Shown in pieces: positions 7,886 to 16,156 of a DNA stretch of 57,414 nucleotides. Numbering within the stretch: position 1 is the stretch's first letter; the number at the start of each line of letters is the position of its first letter. The notes beneath the pieces were generated by a model, which was not told the origin of the DNA, searched no databases, and saw nothing but the letters and a program-made list of their open reading frames with translations. The stretch is from Oscillospiraceae bacterium (GTDB lineage Bacteria > Bacillota > Clostridia > Oscillospirales > Oscillospiraceae), in NCBI GenBank assembly GCA_017620525.1, contig JAGAUY010000049.1, forward strand, positions 1-57,414. Reading direction: 5' to 3'. Position numbers and translations under genes: made by a program.

Positions 7886-9105
7886 ATACTTCCCACCGCT
7901 GTTCCGGCAGCATATGCACTCGCCCACGCGATCTGCAGGTTGAATCCTCCTGTGTAGGCATCGCAGTCGATGATCTCACCGGCAAAGTACAGTCCCGGCA
8001 CCTTCTTCGATTCCATAGTCTTGGGATCGATCTCACCAGTCTTGACGCCGCCGCTGGTGATGATGGCCTCGCTGACAGGCCGCTTTCCGGTAATCTCCAC
8101 CGGGAAAGCCTTCAGCAGCTCCACCATAGCGCGGCGCTTTTGTCGGGTCAGGGAATTAGCCTGCATCTGCGGATCGATCTGCAGACGGCGCAGGACCACC
8201 GGGATCATGCTCCGGGGCAAAAGGTCCGTCAGGGCATTCTCCATGGAGCGGTTTTTATACAGTTCCAGATCCCGCTGAATCCGGTCATCCAACTTGCCGT
8301 CTTCCAGTGCAGGCTTCAGGTCGATGACCAGTTTGCAGCCTTCACCCTTCAAATGACAGCTGGCGCTCAGCACCGTGGGACCGGAGACACCGAAATGTGT
8401 AAAGAGCAGTTCACCGAAATCCTTGTAAAGAACCTTGCCTTTGGCATTGAGCAGCTTCACGGCGCAGTTGCGCAGGGCAAGTCCCTGCATATCCTGGCAG
8501 TCATTGCCCGCAGTCTCCAGCGGCACCAGACTGCCTTCCGGGGCGACAATGGTGTGTCCCAGCGCTTTTGCCATCTCATAGCCATCGCCGGTAGAACCGG
8601 TCGTGGGATAGGATACACCGCCGGTTGCAAGAATCACCCAATTCGATGCAATCACTTCTGATTCCGTCTGCACTCCGCATACACGGCCTTCGACCGTCAG
8701 GATCTTCCTGACTCTTGCTGTGCGGACCGTAACCCCTGCCCGGCGCATTTCATTCTTCAGGCAGTCAAGAACGGAGAAAGACTTATCCGTAACGGGAAAA
8801 ACCCGGTTGCCACGTTCAGTCTTCAGCATGCAGCCATGGTCATTAAAAAATTCCATGATCTTCCGGGGCGGAAAAGCCGTCATGGCACTGTAAAGAAAAC
8901 GGCCATTTCGGGGGATGTTCTGAAGGATCTCGGTGCTGTCGCAGTCATTCGTTACATTGCAGCGGCCTTTTCCGGTAATCAGCAGCTTTTTGCCCAGACG
9001 CTCATTTCGCTCCAGCAGCAGGACCTTCTGTCCCCTCTTTGCCGCGGTGATAGCGGCAAACATTCCCGCAGGACCGCCGCCGATGATAATTCCATCATAT
9101 GTCAT
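7882..9105 (-). CDS. NAD(P)/FAD-dependent oxidoreductase, HI0933/BaiN family
   Basis: A 407-residue flavoprotein. The N-terminus shows the FAD dinucleotide-binding motif GGGPAGMFAA followed by an acidic strand end (LLERNERLGKK) and the family signature ITGKGRCNVTN. A second nucleotide motif (ATGGVSYPTTGSTGDGYEMA) and the C-terminal GLYFAGEIIDCDAYTGGFN block are characteristic of HI0933-like proteins. Members include YhiN and the bile-acid-associated BaiN, but substrate is generally unknown and bile-acid activity should not be assumed. Start and stop overlap both neighbours (TAATG upstream, ATGA downstream), so it belongs to the RpiR-led operon. Confidence 0.92.
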   Translation of the reverse strand: MTYDGIIIGGGPAGMFAAITAAKRGQKVLLLERNERLGKKLLITGKGRCNVTNDCDSTEILQNIPRNGRFLYSAMTAFPPRKIMEFFNDHGCMLKTERGNRVFPVTDKSFSVLDCLKNEMRRAGVTVRTARVRKILTVEGRVCGVQTESEVIASNWVILATGGVSYPTTGSTGDGYEMAKALGHTIVAPEGSLVPLETAGNDCQDMQGLALRNCAVKLLNAKGKVLYKDFGELLFTHFGVSGPTVLSASCHLKGEGCKLVIDLKPALEDGKLDDRIQRDLELYKNRSMENALTDLLPRSMIPVVLRRLQIDPQMQANSLTRQKRRAMVELLKAFPVEITGKRPVSEAIITSGGVKTGEIDPKTMESKKVPGLYFAGEIIDCDAYTGGFNLQIAWASAYAAGTAVGSI

Positions 9106-9971
9106 TAATTCTCATCCCGCTTTTCATAAACATTGTATTCTTCCCAGATGTGTTCCAGGGCCTCGAAAGTCCGGTGCAGTTCTTTTTCACGCTTGGCGGC
9201 GATGGCCACAATCAGCGCATTGACTACGCTCAGCGGTGCCACCAGACTGTCCACCAGACTGACCATGTCGCTTTTTGCACACAGAACCCGGTCAGAAACC
9301 TGCCCCAGCGGAGACGAATGATTGTCCGTGATGCCAATTACTGTAGCACCGGTGCTGCGGCAGTACTCAGCTGCCTTCACCGTTGCGGCGGAATACCGGG
9401 GGAAGCTGAACGCGATGACGACATCGCCGGAATTAACTCCGACGATTTTCTCAAACATTTCGCCGGAACCGGAGGCTGTCACCACATGGACATTATTGAA
9501 CATATAGTTCAGATAGTATCCCAGAAAACTAGCAAGGGGCGCAACCGAGCGAACACCCAGAATATAAACCCGCTTCGCCTCCAGAATGGCATTGACCGTC
9601 TCACGGAATTCCTCACGGTTCACCGTATCGGAAGTCTGACGGAGCTTTTCGATGTCGGACTGGAGAACCATTGACACCACATCCTGATCACCGATGCGGT
9701 CATTGGTTACCTCGATTCGCTGCACAGAGGTCAGGCGGTTGAGCACCATCTCCTGCATGGCCTTCTGCATACTTGGATAGCCGTCAAATCCCAGATCCAC
9801 CGCAAAACGGACCACGGTGGACTCGGAAACACCAACAGTCTTACCCAGTCTGTTAGCTGTCATAAAAGCGGCTTTATCGTAGGACTCCGTAATATATCGC
9901 GCAATCATTCGCTGACCTTTTGAAAAAGTGGATGCTTTTTCCTGCAGGATCGATAAAATATCGGTACTCAT
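9105..9971 (-). CDS. MurR/RpiR family transcriptional regulator
   Basis: A 288-residue regulator with an N-terminal RpiR helix-turn-helix (residues about 1-77, with TANRLGKTVGVSESTVVRFAVDLGF) and a C-terminal SIS domain (about 120-260) that binds phosphosugars (VYILGVRSVAPLASF; GSGEMFEKIVGV; FSFPRYSAATV). This family controls sugar-phosphate or amino-sugar catabolism. No sugar gene is adjacent. The operon continues into the flavoprotein, so it may act on that operon or on a distant target. GGGAGG ribosome binding site and a sigma-A promoter at 10017-10045. Confidence 0.93.
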   Translation of the reverse strand: MSTDILSILQEKASTFSKGQRMIARYITESYDKAAFMTANRLGKTVGVSESTVVRFAVDLGFDGYPSMQKAMQEMVLNRLTSVQRIEVTNDRIGDQDVVSMVLQSDIEKLRQTSDTVNREEFRETVNAILEAKRVYILGVRSVAPLASFLGYYLNYMFNNVHVVTASGSGEMFEKIVGVNSGDVVIAFSFPRYSAATVKAAEYCRSTGATVIGITDNHSSPLGQVSDRVLCAKSDMVSLVDSLVAPLSVVNALIVAIAAKREKELHRTFEALEHIWEEYNVYEKRDEN

Positions 9972-10016
9972 AACAACCTCCCGGCGGAAGATATTCTTCT
10001 GATTCCGCTCAAAGCC

Positions 10017-10045
10017 ATACTAACAAAATTGAACACAATTTGCAA
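10017..10045 (-). promoter_or_regulatory. Sigma-A promoter of the RpiR operon
   Basis: On the minus strand: -35 TTGCAA (10040-10045), a 17-bp spacer, -10 TAGTAT (10017-10022). It lies between the end of rluB and the RpiR gene. Confidence 0.65.
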
Positions 10046-10069
10046 GAGTTTGCAGCTTTTCATGCAAAA

Positions 10070-10777
10070 TTATTTCAGCATCTCCACTTCTTCCGGCGTC
10101 AGATACCGCCATTTGCCGGAGGAAAGTTTGCCCAGCTGCAAAGCGCCCTCCGAAATCCGGGTCAGGCGCAGCACATTCATCCCTGCCATGTCGCACATCC
10201 GACGCACCTGTCGGTTGCGTCCTTCGTGGATGGTCACCTGCAGCTCCGCCCGGTCGGAAGTCGCAGACTTTCTGACCAGTTTCACATCCGGCGTGCGGAT
10301 CAGATAGCCGTCCAGCATTACCGGCTGTTTCAGCCGCTCCAGCGCGGCGTCCGAATATCCCCGGACGACTACCGCATAGGTCTTGTTTACTTCATGCTTC
10401 GGATGCATGAGCATATTGGCAAACGCGCCGTCGTTGGTAAACAGCAGCAATCCTTCGGAATCCATATCCAGACGGCCAACAGGATACACACGCTTGCCGC
10501 AATCCGCCACCAGCTGCGCAGCGTTGGGCCTTCCCTTTTCATCGGATAGGGTGGTCACATAGCCGCGGGGTTTATTCAATAAGATGTACACATGCTCATC
10601 CGCGGACGGGAGCAGTTTCCCGTCCAGCGCAATGATATCAACTTCGGGATCAGCACTGTCGCCAAGCACGGCAACCTGCCCGTTGCAGGTCACTCTTCCG
10701 GCACTGATGATCTCCTCTGCCTTCCGCCGGGAACAGATGCCCCGGGAGGCCAGGATCTTTTGCAGGCGCTCCTTCAT
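10070..10777 (-). CDS. rluB: rRNA pseudouridine synthase, RsuA/RluB/RluE family
   Basis: A 235-residue enzyme that converts a uridine in rRNA to pseudouridine. An S4 RNA-binding domain occupies residues about 1-60 (LQKILASRGICSRRKAEE). The catalytic domain carries the aspartate D104 in GRLDMDSEGLLLFTNDG and the downstream NRQVRRM motif. Length fits RluB/RsuA of Firmicutes. It is probably the 23S enzyme RluB (YpuL-type), but RsuA-like specificity cannot be excluded. It lies 31 nt after dacF at the end of the scpAB operon. Confidence 0.93.
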   Translation of the reverse strand: MKERLQKILASRGICSRRKAEEIISAGRVTCNGQVAVLGDSADPEVDIIALDGKLLPSADEHVYILLNKPRGYVTTLSDEKGRPNAAQLVADCGKRVYPVGRLDMDSEGLLLFTNDGAFANMLMHPKHEVNKTYAVVVRGYSDAALERLKQPVMLDGYLIRTPDVKLVRKSATSDRAELQVTIHEGRNRQVRRMCDMAGMNVLRLTRISEGALQLGKLSSGKWRYLTPEEVEMLK

Positions 10778-10808
10778 ATGATCTACCTCTCCTTAAAACC
10801 AGCAATGG

Positions 10809-11897
10809 TCATTCTTTTCCAAATAATCTGTCCCAGAATCCGGGGTTTTCCAGCTGATACTGTTCGATAGTTTGTCCGTATTTCAGCATCACCCTACCTA
10901 CGGACTCTCCATTCAGGCAGATATGCGCAAATCCGGCATCTGCCCCCTGCGCAACCGGCGCGTAAACAAATCCAGGGCCGGTCAGCTCAATGGTCACTTC
11001 CTCATCGTCCGATACGGCAAATGAAAAATCCGATGCGGCAAGAAGTTCCACCATCCCCTCCTGCCCGCCTGCGATTTCAACCGCACCCAGTTTTTCACCC
11101 GACCGGATCAGGGTCTTTACCTGATAACGGGAAAAACCTTCCTCCAGCAGCGTGGTATGGTCCTGCCAGTCATCCGGAGCATTGATGGTCACGGCGACAA
11201 GGCGTCTCCCCTGACGGGTAGCACTGGAAACCAGGATCCGTCCTGCGGCTTTTGTGTATCCGGTTTTGACACCATCGGCCCCTTCCAGCTGCCATAGAAG
11301 CTTGTTATGGTTGCGCAGGAAGCGGTTTCCGACAGTTACCGTTTTTGCAGAAACGGTTTTATAAAATATGGGGTTATTCATGGCATAATCCGCCAGGCGC
11401 GCAAGATCCCGGGCAGTGGAATAGTGTCCGGGACTATCCAATCCGTTGGGATTTTCAAAATGTGTCCCACTCAATCCCAGTACCCTGGCTTTGTCGTTCA
11501 TCATCTCGGCAAAACCTTCCACAGTTCCGCCGCAATAGATGGCCAGCGCTACTGCAGCATCGTTTCCGGAACAAAGCATTAATCCGTAGAGAAGTTCCTG
11601 AATCGTCAGGATCTCGCCCTCCTGCAGATACATGGATGAGCCTTCAATTCCCACAGCTTCCCTGGGAATTCTCATCCGGTCCAGCACATTGCACTGCTCA
11701 CAGACGACCAGAGCGGTCATGATCTTCGTTGTACTGGCAATCAGGCTCCGTTCATCTGCATTTTGGTTGTATAATACCCGATCAGTCACACAATCCAGCA
11801 AAATCGCCTTTTCGGCAGAAAGCGCCCGGATCCGAATTGGTAAAAACAGGACGGCGGCTATCAGAACAGCCGCCGTCCCGGCAAATTGACGTTTCAT
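10809..11897 (-). CDS. dacF: D-alanyl-D-alanine carboxypeptidase (DacF/PBP5 type)
   Basis: A 362-residue S11-family penicillin-binding protein that trims the terminal D-Ala from peptidoglycan stem peptides. A signal peptide covers residues about 1-26. Catalytic motifs are all present: STTK (Ser55, Lys58), SGN (110-112) and KTG (211-213). The C-terminal beta domain (PBP5_C) follows. No obvious C-terminal amphipathic anchor is present. An ATG at 11897 is preferred over the in-frame GTG 9 nt upstream, because GGTGAGGA then serves as ribosome binding site. In spore formers this position next to gerW fits a DacF role in forespore wall maturation. Confidence 0.93.
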   Translation of the reverse strand: MKRQFAGTAAVLIAAVLFLPIRIRALSAEKAILLDCVTDRVLYNQNADERSLIASTTKIMTALVVCEQCNVLDRMRIPREAVGIEGSSMYLQEGEILTIQELLYGLMLCSGNDAAVALAIYCGGTVEGFAEMMNDKARVLGLSGTHFENPNGLDSPGHYSTARDLARLADYAMNNPIFYKTVSAKTVTVGNRFLRNHNKLLWQLEGADGVKTGYTKAAGRILVSSATRQGRRLVAVTINAPDDWQDHTTLLEEGFSRYQVKTLIRSGEKLGAVEIAGGQEGMVELLAASDFSFAVSDDEEVTIELTGPGFVYAPVAQGADAGFAHICLNGESVGRVMLKYGQTIEQYQLENPGFWDRLFGKE

Positions 11898-11936
11898 ATT
11901 CCTCACCCGCGGCTATTATGCCCGGGAATGGAAGGA

Positions 11937-12146
11937 TTATTCGCTCTTTTCCTCTTTTTGGGACGCATTATGATGGTCGATCAGCATAAACGCACCGACG
12001 CAGACTCCGATCAGAAACAGGAAAAACGCGCCATAAACACAGATCACCGCCAGTGCCGTGTTCTGAAACAGATACGCAAACAGCATCAGCACGATCGCGG
12101 TAACGAGGAAAAACACCGCCTTCAGAAGTCCCCAGATATGTTCCAT
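11937..12146 (-). CDS. Small two-helix membrane protein
   Basis: A 69-residue protein of unknown function with two hydrophobic segments (residues about 8-28 and 31-55) and a short charged tail (SQKEEKSE). It lies between gerW and dacF with small gaps and the same direction, so it is part of the same transcript. The ribosome binding site is weak. Position suggests an envelope or sporulation role, but nothing in the sequence proves it. Confidence 0.75.
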   Translation of the reverse strand: MEHIWGLLKAVFFLVTAIVLMLFAYLFQNTALAVICVYGAFFLFLIGVCVGAFMLIDHHNASQKEEKSE

Positions 12147-12155
12147 ACCGGGTTT

Positions 12156-12542
12156 TTACACACTTTTGTTGGTATGGGAATCGATGAACTCGGAGATCTT
12201 GTCCAGCGTATCGGGAACCATCTCCACGATCCGGTCTGCCGTGGTATTTGCGGGAGTCGCAACAGGCATCATGCGCACATTGCCGTCCTTGACGATCAGG
12301 AAGCAGATGGGTGTCACTTTGGCGCCGCCACCCACACCGCCGCCGAAGGGCAGATCCTTACCTGCGGGCGCCTTGGCATAATCGGAGCCACCGCCGCCGA
12401 AGCCCACACTGATCTTGGACACGGGGATAATGGTCACACCATCCGCCGTTACGATGGGCTGACCCACGACGGAATTCACATCCACCATCTCGCGGATCCG
12501 GGAAATGGTTTCATTCAGCATATTGGGAAGATTCTGGCTCAT
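12156..12542 (-). CDS. gerW: Sporulation protein GerW/YtfJ family
   Basis: A 128-residue member of the GerW (YtfJ) family, needed for spore germination in Bacillus. The signature is visible: GQPIVTADGVTIIPVSK followed by the Gly-rich GFGGGGSDYA and GGGVGGGAKVTPICFLIV. No signal peptide. Its ATG overlaps the stop of the DUF2953 gene (ATGA), the same pairing as ytfI-ytfJ in Bacillus. Supports a spore-forming host. Confidence 0.93.
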   Translation of the reverse strand: MSQNLPNMLNETISRIREMVDVNSVVGQPIVTADGVTIIPVSKISVGFGGGGSDYAKAPAGKDLPFGGGVGGGAKVTPICFLIVKDGNVRMMPVATPANTTADRIVEMVPDTLDKISEFIDSHTNKSV

Positions 12543-13210
12543 TTTACAGCACCGCCTTTTCTTTTGTTCATGATTTTAACAAACTGCACCAACGCACGGA
12601 ACGCAAATGCAAACACAGCCGCCAGGAGTCTGCCGAGGGTGATGGTCAGATCCAGTCTGGCAATGACTTTTGTCTCTCGTTCGGTAAAGTCGCACTCTAC
12701 CTGGATATCCCGCTTTTTGATCACAAAAACCCGCTCCAACTGAGGCATCAGATTGCCTACCGCTGTCCACGCCCGGCCGTAGTTAATGGCCAGATCGCAC
12801 GGATCATCCGCCGCCATGATCAGTTTCAGCTCCAGCACATTCACCCGGAGCTTCCTGCGGAAATCGCCGAGGAAATCCAGCACCGTCTTAACCAGCGGCA
12901 GGAAATCCGTGATGCTGCCGCCCTTCTTCTTATCGGGCTTGGCGTCTTTCCCGGCAGTGCCTCCGACCGCGTGCTTCGCAGATTGCTTTTGAGGCTTCTG
13001 CTTGGCTGGTTTTTCCTTTTTCGGCTTTTCCGACCTGGGTTTTTGCAGCTTTTCTTTCTTTTGTTTCTTTTTCGGTCTTGGGAAGAGCGTAACACGGATT
13101 GGGCCTGCAATGAGTTTCACCAGCGGTCCGTCCGCATCGTATTTCACACTGACACCCAGCGGGAGGATCGCCAGCAAAATGATGATTCCCAAGGTGATAT
13201 ACCAGCCCAT
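12539..13210 (-). CDS. DUF2953 membrane protein (YtfI-like)
   Basis: A 223-residue protein with an N-terminal membrane segment (residues about 3-22), a very long Lys/Pro-rich stretch (about 46-97) made of repeated KPKKEKP-type units, and a conserved C-terminal DUF2953 domain with a second hydrophobic region near 190-212. It starts inside the scpB stop (TAATG) and its stop overlaps the gerW start. In Bacillus the homologue ytfI precedes gerW, so a spore-envelope function is likely. The lysine-rich linker is longer than I would expect. Confidence 0.88.
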   Translation of the reverse strand: MGWYITLGIIILLAILPLGVSVKYDADGPLVKLIAGPIRVTLFPRPKKKQKKEKLQKPRSEKPKKEKPAKQKPQKQSAKHAVGGTAGKDAKPDKKKGGSITDFLPLVKTVLDFLGDFRRKLRVNVLELKLIMAADDPCDLAINYGRAWTAVGNLMPQLERVFVIKKRDIQVECDFTERETKVIARLDLTITLGRLLAAVFAFAFRALVQFVKIMNKRKGGAVK

Positions 13211-13779
13211 TACGCTTCCTCCGGCGCCGGCTGCTCAGGCTCCTGAACAGTTGGCTGTTCGCCGAAATTGATCTTGTCAATGGGTGGCAGCTCCTCCAGC
13301 GAGGAAAGACCGAAAGTTCTCAGGAAATCGGGAGTAGTCCGATACTGGATCGGCCGGCCGGGAACATTCAGTCTTCCTGCCTCCTCGATCAGCTTTTTAT
13401 TCATCAGCGCGGAGATGGAATACGCACTGTCCACACCGCGGATCTGCTCGACCATGGCTTTGGTGGCAGGCTGATAATAGGCAATGATGGTCAGAGCTTC
13501 CAGCTGGGAAGAAGACAGCTTCGGAGGCTTACGGGTCTCCAGAGCTTTGGTAATACAATCCGCCATCTCACCGGAGGAAACCATCTGGTATCCCTTCTCC
13601 AGTTTGATAATGCGGATGCCCCGGCGCTCAAAGGATAGCTGGTCTGCCAGCGTATCAGCAGCAGCTTCCACATCCCGGGGATCTTCCTCCAGAGCCATGG
13701 CCAGACGGGTAATCTCCACTCGCTCACCGGCGGCAAAGAGAATGGCTTCAATGGCTCTTTGCAGTTCAGTTTGTTCCAT
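13210..13779 (-). CDS. scpB: Segregation and condensation protein B
   Basis: A 189-residue kleisin-associated winged-helix protein that forms the SMC-ScpA-ScpB condensin complex. Characteristic blocks are AIEAILFAAGE at the N-terminus, LSSSQLEALTIIAYYQPATKAMVEQIRGVDS in the centre, and PGRPIQYRTTPDFLRTFGL near the end, followed by an acidic/Pro tail. ATG at 13779 is preferred over the GTG three codons upstream because GGAGGT then sits 7 nt away. It overlaps the scpA 3' end by 14 nt, indicating coupled translation. Confidence 0.96.
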   Translation of the reverse strand: MEQTELQRAIEAILFAAGERVEITRLAMALEEDPRDVEAAADTLADQLSFERRGIRIIKLEKGYQMVSSGEMADCITKALETRKPPKLSSSQLEALTIIAYYQPATKAMVEQIRGVDSAYSISALMNKKLIEEAGRLNVPGRPIQYRTTPDFLRTFGLSSLEELPPIDKINFGEQPTVQEPEQPAPEEA

Positions 13780-14572
13780 TCCCGTCACCTCCGGTCGGTT
13801 GTTTCTTCTCGATCAGTTTTACATTGGGATTCTCACCGGTATTATCATCTTCCAGTGTCGCGGAGCCGCTTTTGCACAACTCCAGAATAGCAAGAAACGT
13901 CGCAACGATTTCAGAACGGCTCTTGTTTCCTTTGAAAAGATTCTTCAGCCGCTCCACACCGCGCAGCAGCAGTTGACGCAGCACTTCGCCGGATTTCCTG
14001 GAAACAGGATACGGCTCCTTGCCGACGATACCCTTAAAATTCATCGTCGGCGGCGGAAGCTGCCTGTTATTTCGCTCCGAGATCATATCCAGCGCGCGCA
14101 GCAGATCCGCTGGTTCATGCTGATAGCGGTAAGTCTTATCCCTGCGCAGCGGTTCCGGATCTTTGGTAAAGATGCAGCGGCCGATCTCGTTTCTGGGTTC
14201 CAGTTGAGAAATGGCTATGCGCAACTGGTCCATAGCCTCTTTGCGCTGACGTTCCACCAGACTCTGGCGCAGCAGATCCAGTTCGCTCTCCGCTTCCGCC
14301 TGTTCGGCAGCGGAAAGCAGCATTTTTGTTTTGATCAGCATCAGATGCGATGCCATGGTGATGAATTCACTGGCGATCTCCATATCCAGCCGCTTCATCT
14401 CATCAAGATATGCCAGATATTGCTCCAGGATCGCGGTTATGGATACATCCTGTATTTCGATCTTGTTCTTACTGAGCAGCAGAAAAATAACATCCAGAGG
14501 GCCTTCGAAATCCTCCATCTGCTCACTGCGGGTATGGACAATGCCCTCCAAACGGTATTGAGGTTCTCCCAT
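13766..14572 (-). CDS. scpA: Segregation and condensation protein A
   Basis: A 268-residue kleisin that bridges the SMC heads. The N-terminal block FEGPLDVIFLLLSKNKIEIQD and the following ASEFITMASHLMLIKTKMLL are diagnostic. The C-terminal winged helix (SRSEIVATFLAILELCKSG) is present, followed by a Gly/Asn-rich tail. AAGGAGT provides the ribosome binding site, and a sigma-A promoter stands at 14616-14644. First gene of the scpA-scpB-DUF2953-gerW-dacF-rluB operon. Confidence 0.96.
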   Translation of the reverse strand: MGEPQYRLEGIVHTRSEQMEDFEGPLDVIFLLLSKNKIEIQDVSITAILEQYLAYLDEMKRLDMEIASEFITMASHLMLIKTKMLLSAAEQAEAESELDLLRQSLVERQRKEAMDQLRIAISQLEPRNEIGRCIFTKDPEPLRRDKTYRYQHEPADLLRALDMISERNNRQLPPPTMNFKGIVGKEPYPVSRKSGEVLRQLLLRGVERLKNLFKGNKSRSEIVATFLAILELCKSGSATLEDDNTGENPNVKLIEKKQPTGGDGNGTN

Positions 14573-14615
14573 ATCGACTCCTTGGTCTTATAATTCAAAT
14601 ACACATATTTTGCAT

Positions 14616-14644
14616 ATTATATCACCCTTTTAACCTGTACGCAA
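14616..14644 (-). promoter_or_regulatory. Sigma-A promoter of the scpAB operon
   Basis: On the minus strand: -35 TTGCGT (14639-14644), a 17-bp spacer, and -10 TATAAT (14616-14621). Confidence 0.7.
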
Positions 14645-14680
14645 GCTTTTCGGCAAAATATTAGTTCTTTACAGAAATGA

Positions 14681-14709
14681 TTGCAATTTTAGTCAAGCTG
14701 TGATATGAT
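14681..14709 (+). promoter_or_regulatory. Sigma-A promoter of the 132-residue membrane protein
   Basis: -35 TTGCAA (14681-14686), a 17-bp spacer, -10 TATGAT (14704-14709). It is divergent from the scpAB promoter. Confidence 0.7.
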
Positions 14710-14743
14710 AATTAAAATCAATTCGATTCCGGGAGGGATTATT

Positions 14744-15142
14744 GTGGCAAGAAGAAACCGCTACAAGGAAATGGAACAATTAATGACCAAGATTCTCATT
14801 GGTGATGCAGCTGTCTTTGTGCTGTATCTGCTCTTTGCCGGTCTTGGTGTTACCGTACTGAAGATCATCACTGCCATTATTGCCATCTTGGCATCCGGTT
14901 TATGCCTGGGCTTCCTGTATATCAACGGTGAAATGAAGAAGCGCCGCAGCCGCTGGATGGTCATGGGATTCGCCGCTGTTGTGGTATGCCTGCTGGTCTC
15001 CCTGGTCCTGAACTATCCTTCTCCCACCAAGGCTCCCGCCATTCCTGCGGATCCCGTCAGCACCTCTGCCAGCACGGATGCCGCTCCCACCGGCACTGAA
15101 GCCGTCACTCCCAGCGATGCCAGCGAAGCCGGTGTCGGTTGA
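14744..15142 (+). CDS. Small membrane protein with Ser/Thr/Pro-rich tail
   Basis: A 132-residue protein of unknown function. A basic cytosolic start (ARRNRYKE) leads to two or three hydrophobic helices between residues about 15 and 90, separated by a short basic loop (EMKKRRSRW). A low-complexity extracellular tail rich in Ala, Pro, Ser and Thr follows. The GTG start at 14744 is chosen because GGGAGGG stands 6-7 nt upstream and the earlier in-frame ATG at 14705 lies inside the -10 element. Monocistronic: own promoter and terminator. Confidence 0.8.
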   Translation: MARRNRYKEMEQLMTKILIGDAAVFVLYLLFAGLGVTVLKIITAIIAILASGLCLGFLYINGEMKKRRSRWMVMGFAAVVVCLLVSLVLNYPSPTKAPAIPADPVSTSASTDAAPTGTEAVTPSDASEAGVG

Positions 15143-15153
15143 TCACATCAACG

Positions 15154-15181
15154 AAAATGCCAGCCTTTCGGCTGGCATTTT
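15154..15181. terminator. Bidirectional terminator
   Basis: A perfect stem AAAATGCCAGCC / GGCTGGCATTTT with a TTTC loop. It serves both the plus-strand membrane protein and the converging rsmE gene. Confidence 0.85.
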
Positions 15182-15187
15182 CTATTT

Positions 15188-15913
15188 TCAGAATTCGCCT
15201 GCAGCGTACATCACGGCGGAAAGAGCACAAAGGGGCGCCGTCTCACAACGCAGAATCCTGCTTCCCAGCGTACAGACCTGCAGTCCAGCAGTTCGTGCCT
15301 GCTCCACTTCTTTCTCCTCGAGGCCGCCTTCAGGACCGGTCAGCAGACTGACGGTTTTCCATCCCCCCGTTTCCATGGCCATCCGCAGCGTGGTGGCATG
15401 CTCATTTTCATAGAACATCAGCGCTTTATCCGCATGTGCTGCCCGTTCCAGCGCCGATGCAAAGCTGGGAAGCACCAGAACCTGCGGAATGCGGCCCCGG
15501 CCAGACTGCTCTGCAGCGGAAGCGGCGATCTTCTGCCAGCGCTCCAGCTTTTTCTTCAGGCTCTTGTCATCAGGCTTGGAAATACACCTGGCTGAGGGAA
15601 ACGCAACAATTTCATAGGCTCCCAGTTCCGTGGCCTTCTGGATCACGTGTTCCAGCTTATCAGCCTTGGGAAATGCCATATAAACACTGACCCGAACCGC
15701 AGCTTCGGTAACAGAATTCCGACTCTCTAGAACTTCCAAAATGACGGGGTTTACTTCCTGCACCCGGCAGACACACTCCCTGCCCACTCCGTCACAGACC
15801 AGCAATTCCTCTCCCGCCTTCAGCCGCAGGACTTTGGCATGCTGGGCATTCTCCCCGCTCAGGATGATCTCCTGTCCGTTCAGTTCTTCCGGTTCCACAA
15901 AAAATCTGGCCAT
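15188..15913 (-). CDS. rsmE: 16S rRNA (uracil-1498-N3)-methyltransferase
   Basis: A 241-residue SPOUT-class methyltransferase that methylates U1498 of 16S rRNA. The N-terminal PUA-like part (MARFFVEPE, HAKVLRLKAGE) is followed by the trefoil-knot SAM site LLTGPEGGLEEKEVE and LGSRILRCETAP. Length is typical. It stands alone, without prmA, which often neighbours it in Firmicutes. The ribosome binding site is GGAGG. Confidence 0.96.
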   Translation of the reverse strand: MARFFVEPEELNGQEIILSGENAQHAKVLRLKAGEELLVCDGVGRECVCRVQEVNPVILEVLESRNSVTEAAVRVSVYMAFPKADKLEHVIQKATELGAYEIVAFPSARCISKPDDKSLKKKLERWQKIAASAAEQSGRGRIPQVLVLPSFASALERAAHADKALMFYENEHATTLRMAMETGGWKTVSLLTGPEGGLEEKEVEQARTAGLQVCTLGSRILRCETAPLCALSAVMYAAGEF

Positions 15914-15990
15914 TTTGATTTCCTCCGCTCATTTTTACACTAGTTTAGCAGAGATGCTGCCATCTGGCAAGGGTTTTCTGAAAAATGTTA

Positions 15991-16019
15991 TTGACAAAAA
16001 TAGTCTATTCCGTTATAAT
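15991..16019 (+). promoter_or_regulatory. Consensus promoter of tRNA-Leu
   Basis: A perfect -35 TTGACA (15991-15996), a 17-bp spacer and a perfect -10 TATAAT (16014-16019). The expected start is just before the tRNA, so the 5' leader is only a few nucleotides. Confidence 0.92.
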
Positions 16020-16031
16020 ATATTAGTGCTT

Positions 16032-16115
16032 GCGAGAGTGTTGGAATGGTAGACAATCACGTTTGAGGTGCGTGTGGTGAATGCCGTGTGGGTTCGAGTC
16101 CCATCTCTCGCACCA
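16032..16115 (+). tRNA. tRNA-Leu (GAG anticodon), CCA encoded
   Basis: A class II tRNA with a long variable arm. The acceptor stem GCGAGAG pairs with CTCTCGC (16105-16111), the discriminator is A112 and CCA is encoded at 16113-16115. The anticodon stem CACGT/GCGTG encloses loop TTGAGGT, giving anticodon GAG at 16065-16067, which reads CUC/CUU leucine codons. The T loop is TTCGAGT (16093-16099). It has its own consensus promoter and terminator. Confidence 0.95.
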
Positions 16116-16152
16116 AAAAATCCGAGTGCCCTTATGGGCATTCGGATTTTTT
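16116..16152 (+). terminator. Terminator of tRNA-Leu
   Basis: ATCCGAGTGCCC pairs with GGGCATTCGGAT around a TTAT loop (two G-U or mismatched positions) and is followed by a T run. It starts immediately after the CCA end. Confidence 0.85.
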
Positions 16153-16156
16153 AATG

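Noticed and set aside
12800-13110. Lys/Pro-rich repeats in the DUF2953 protein as a possible tandem repeat element
   Set aside because: Units are irregular and translate as a basic linker. They do not form exact DNA repeats.
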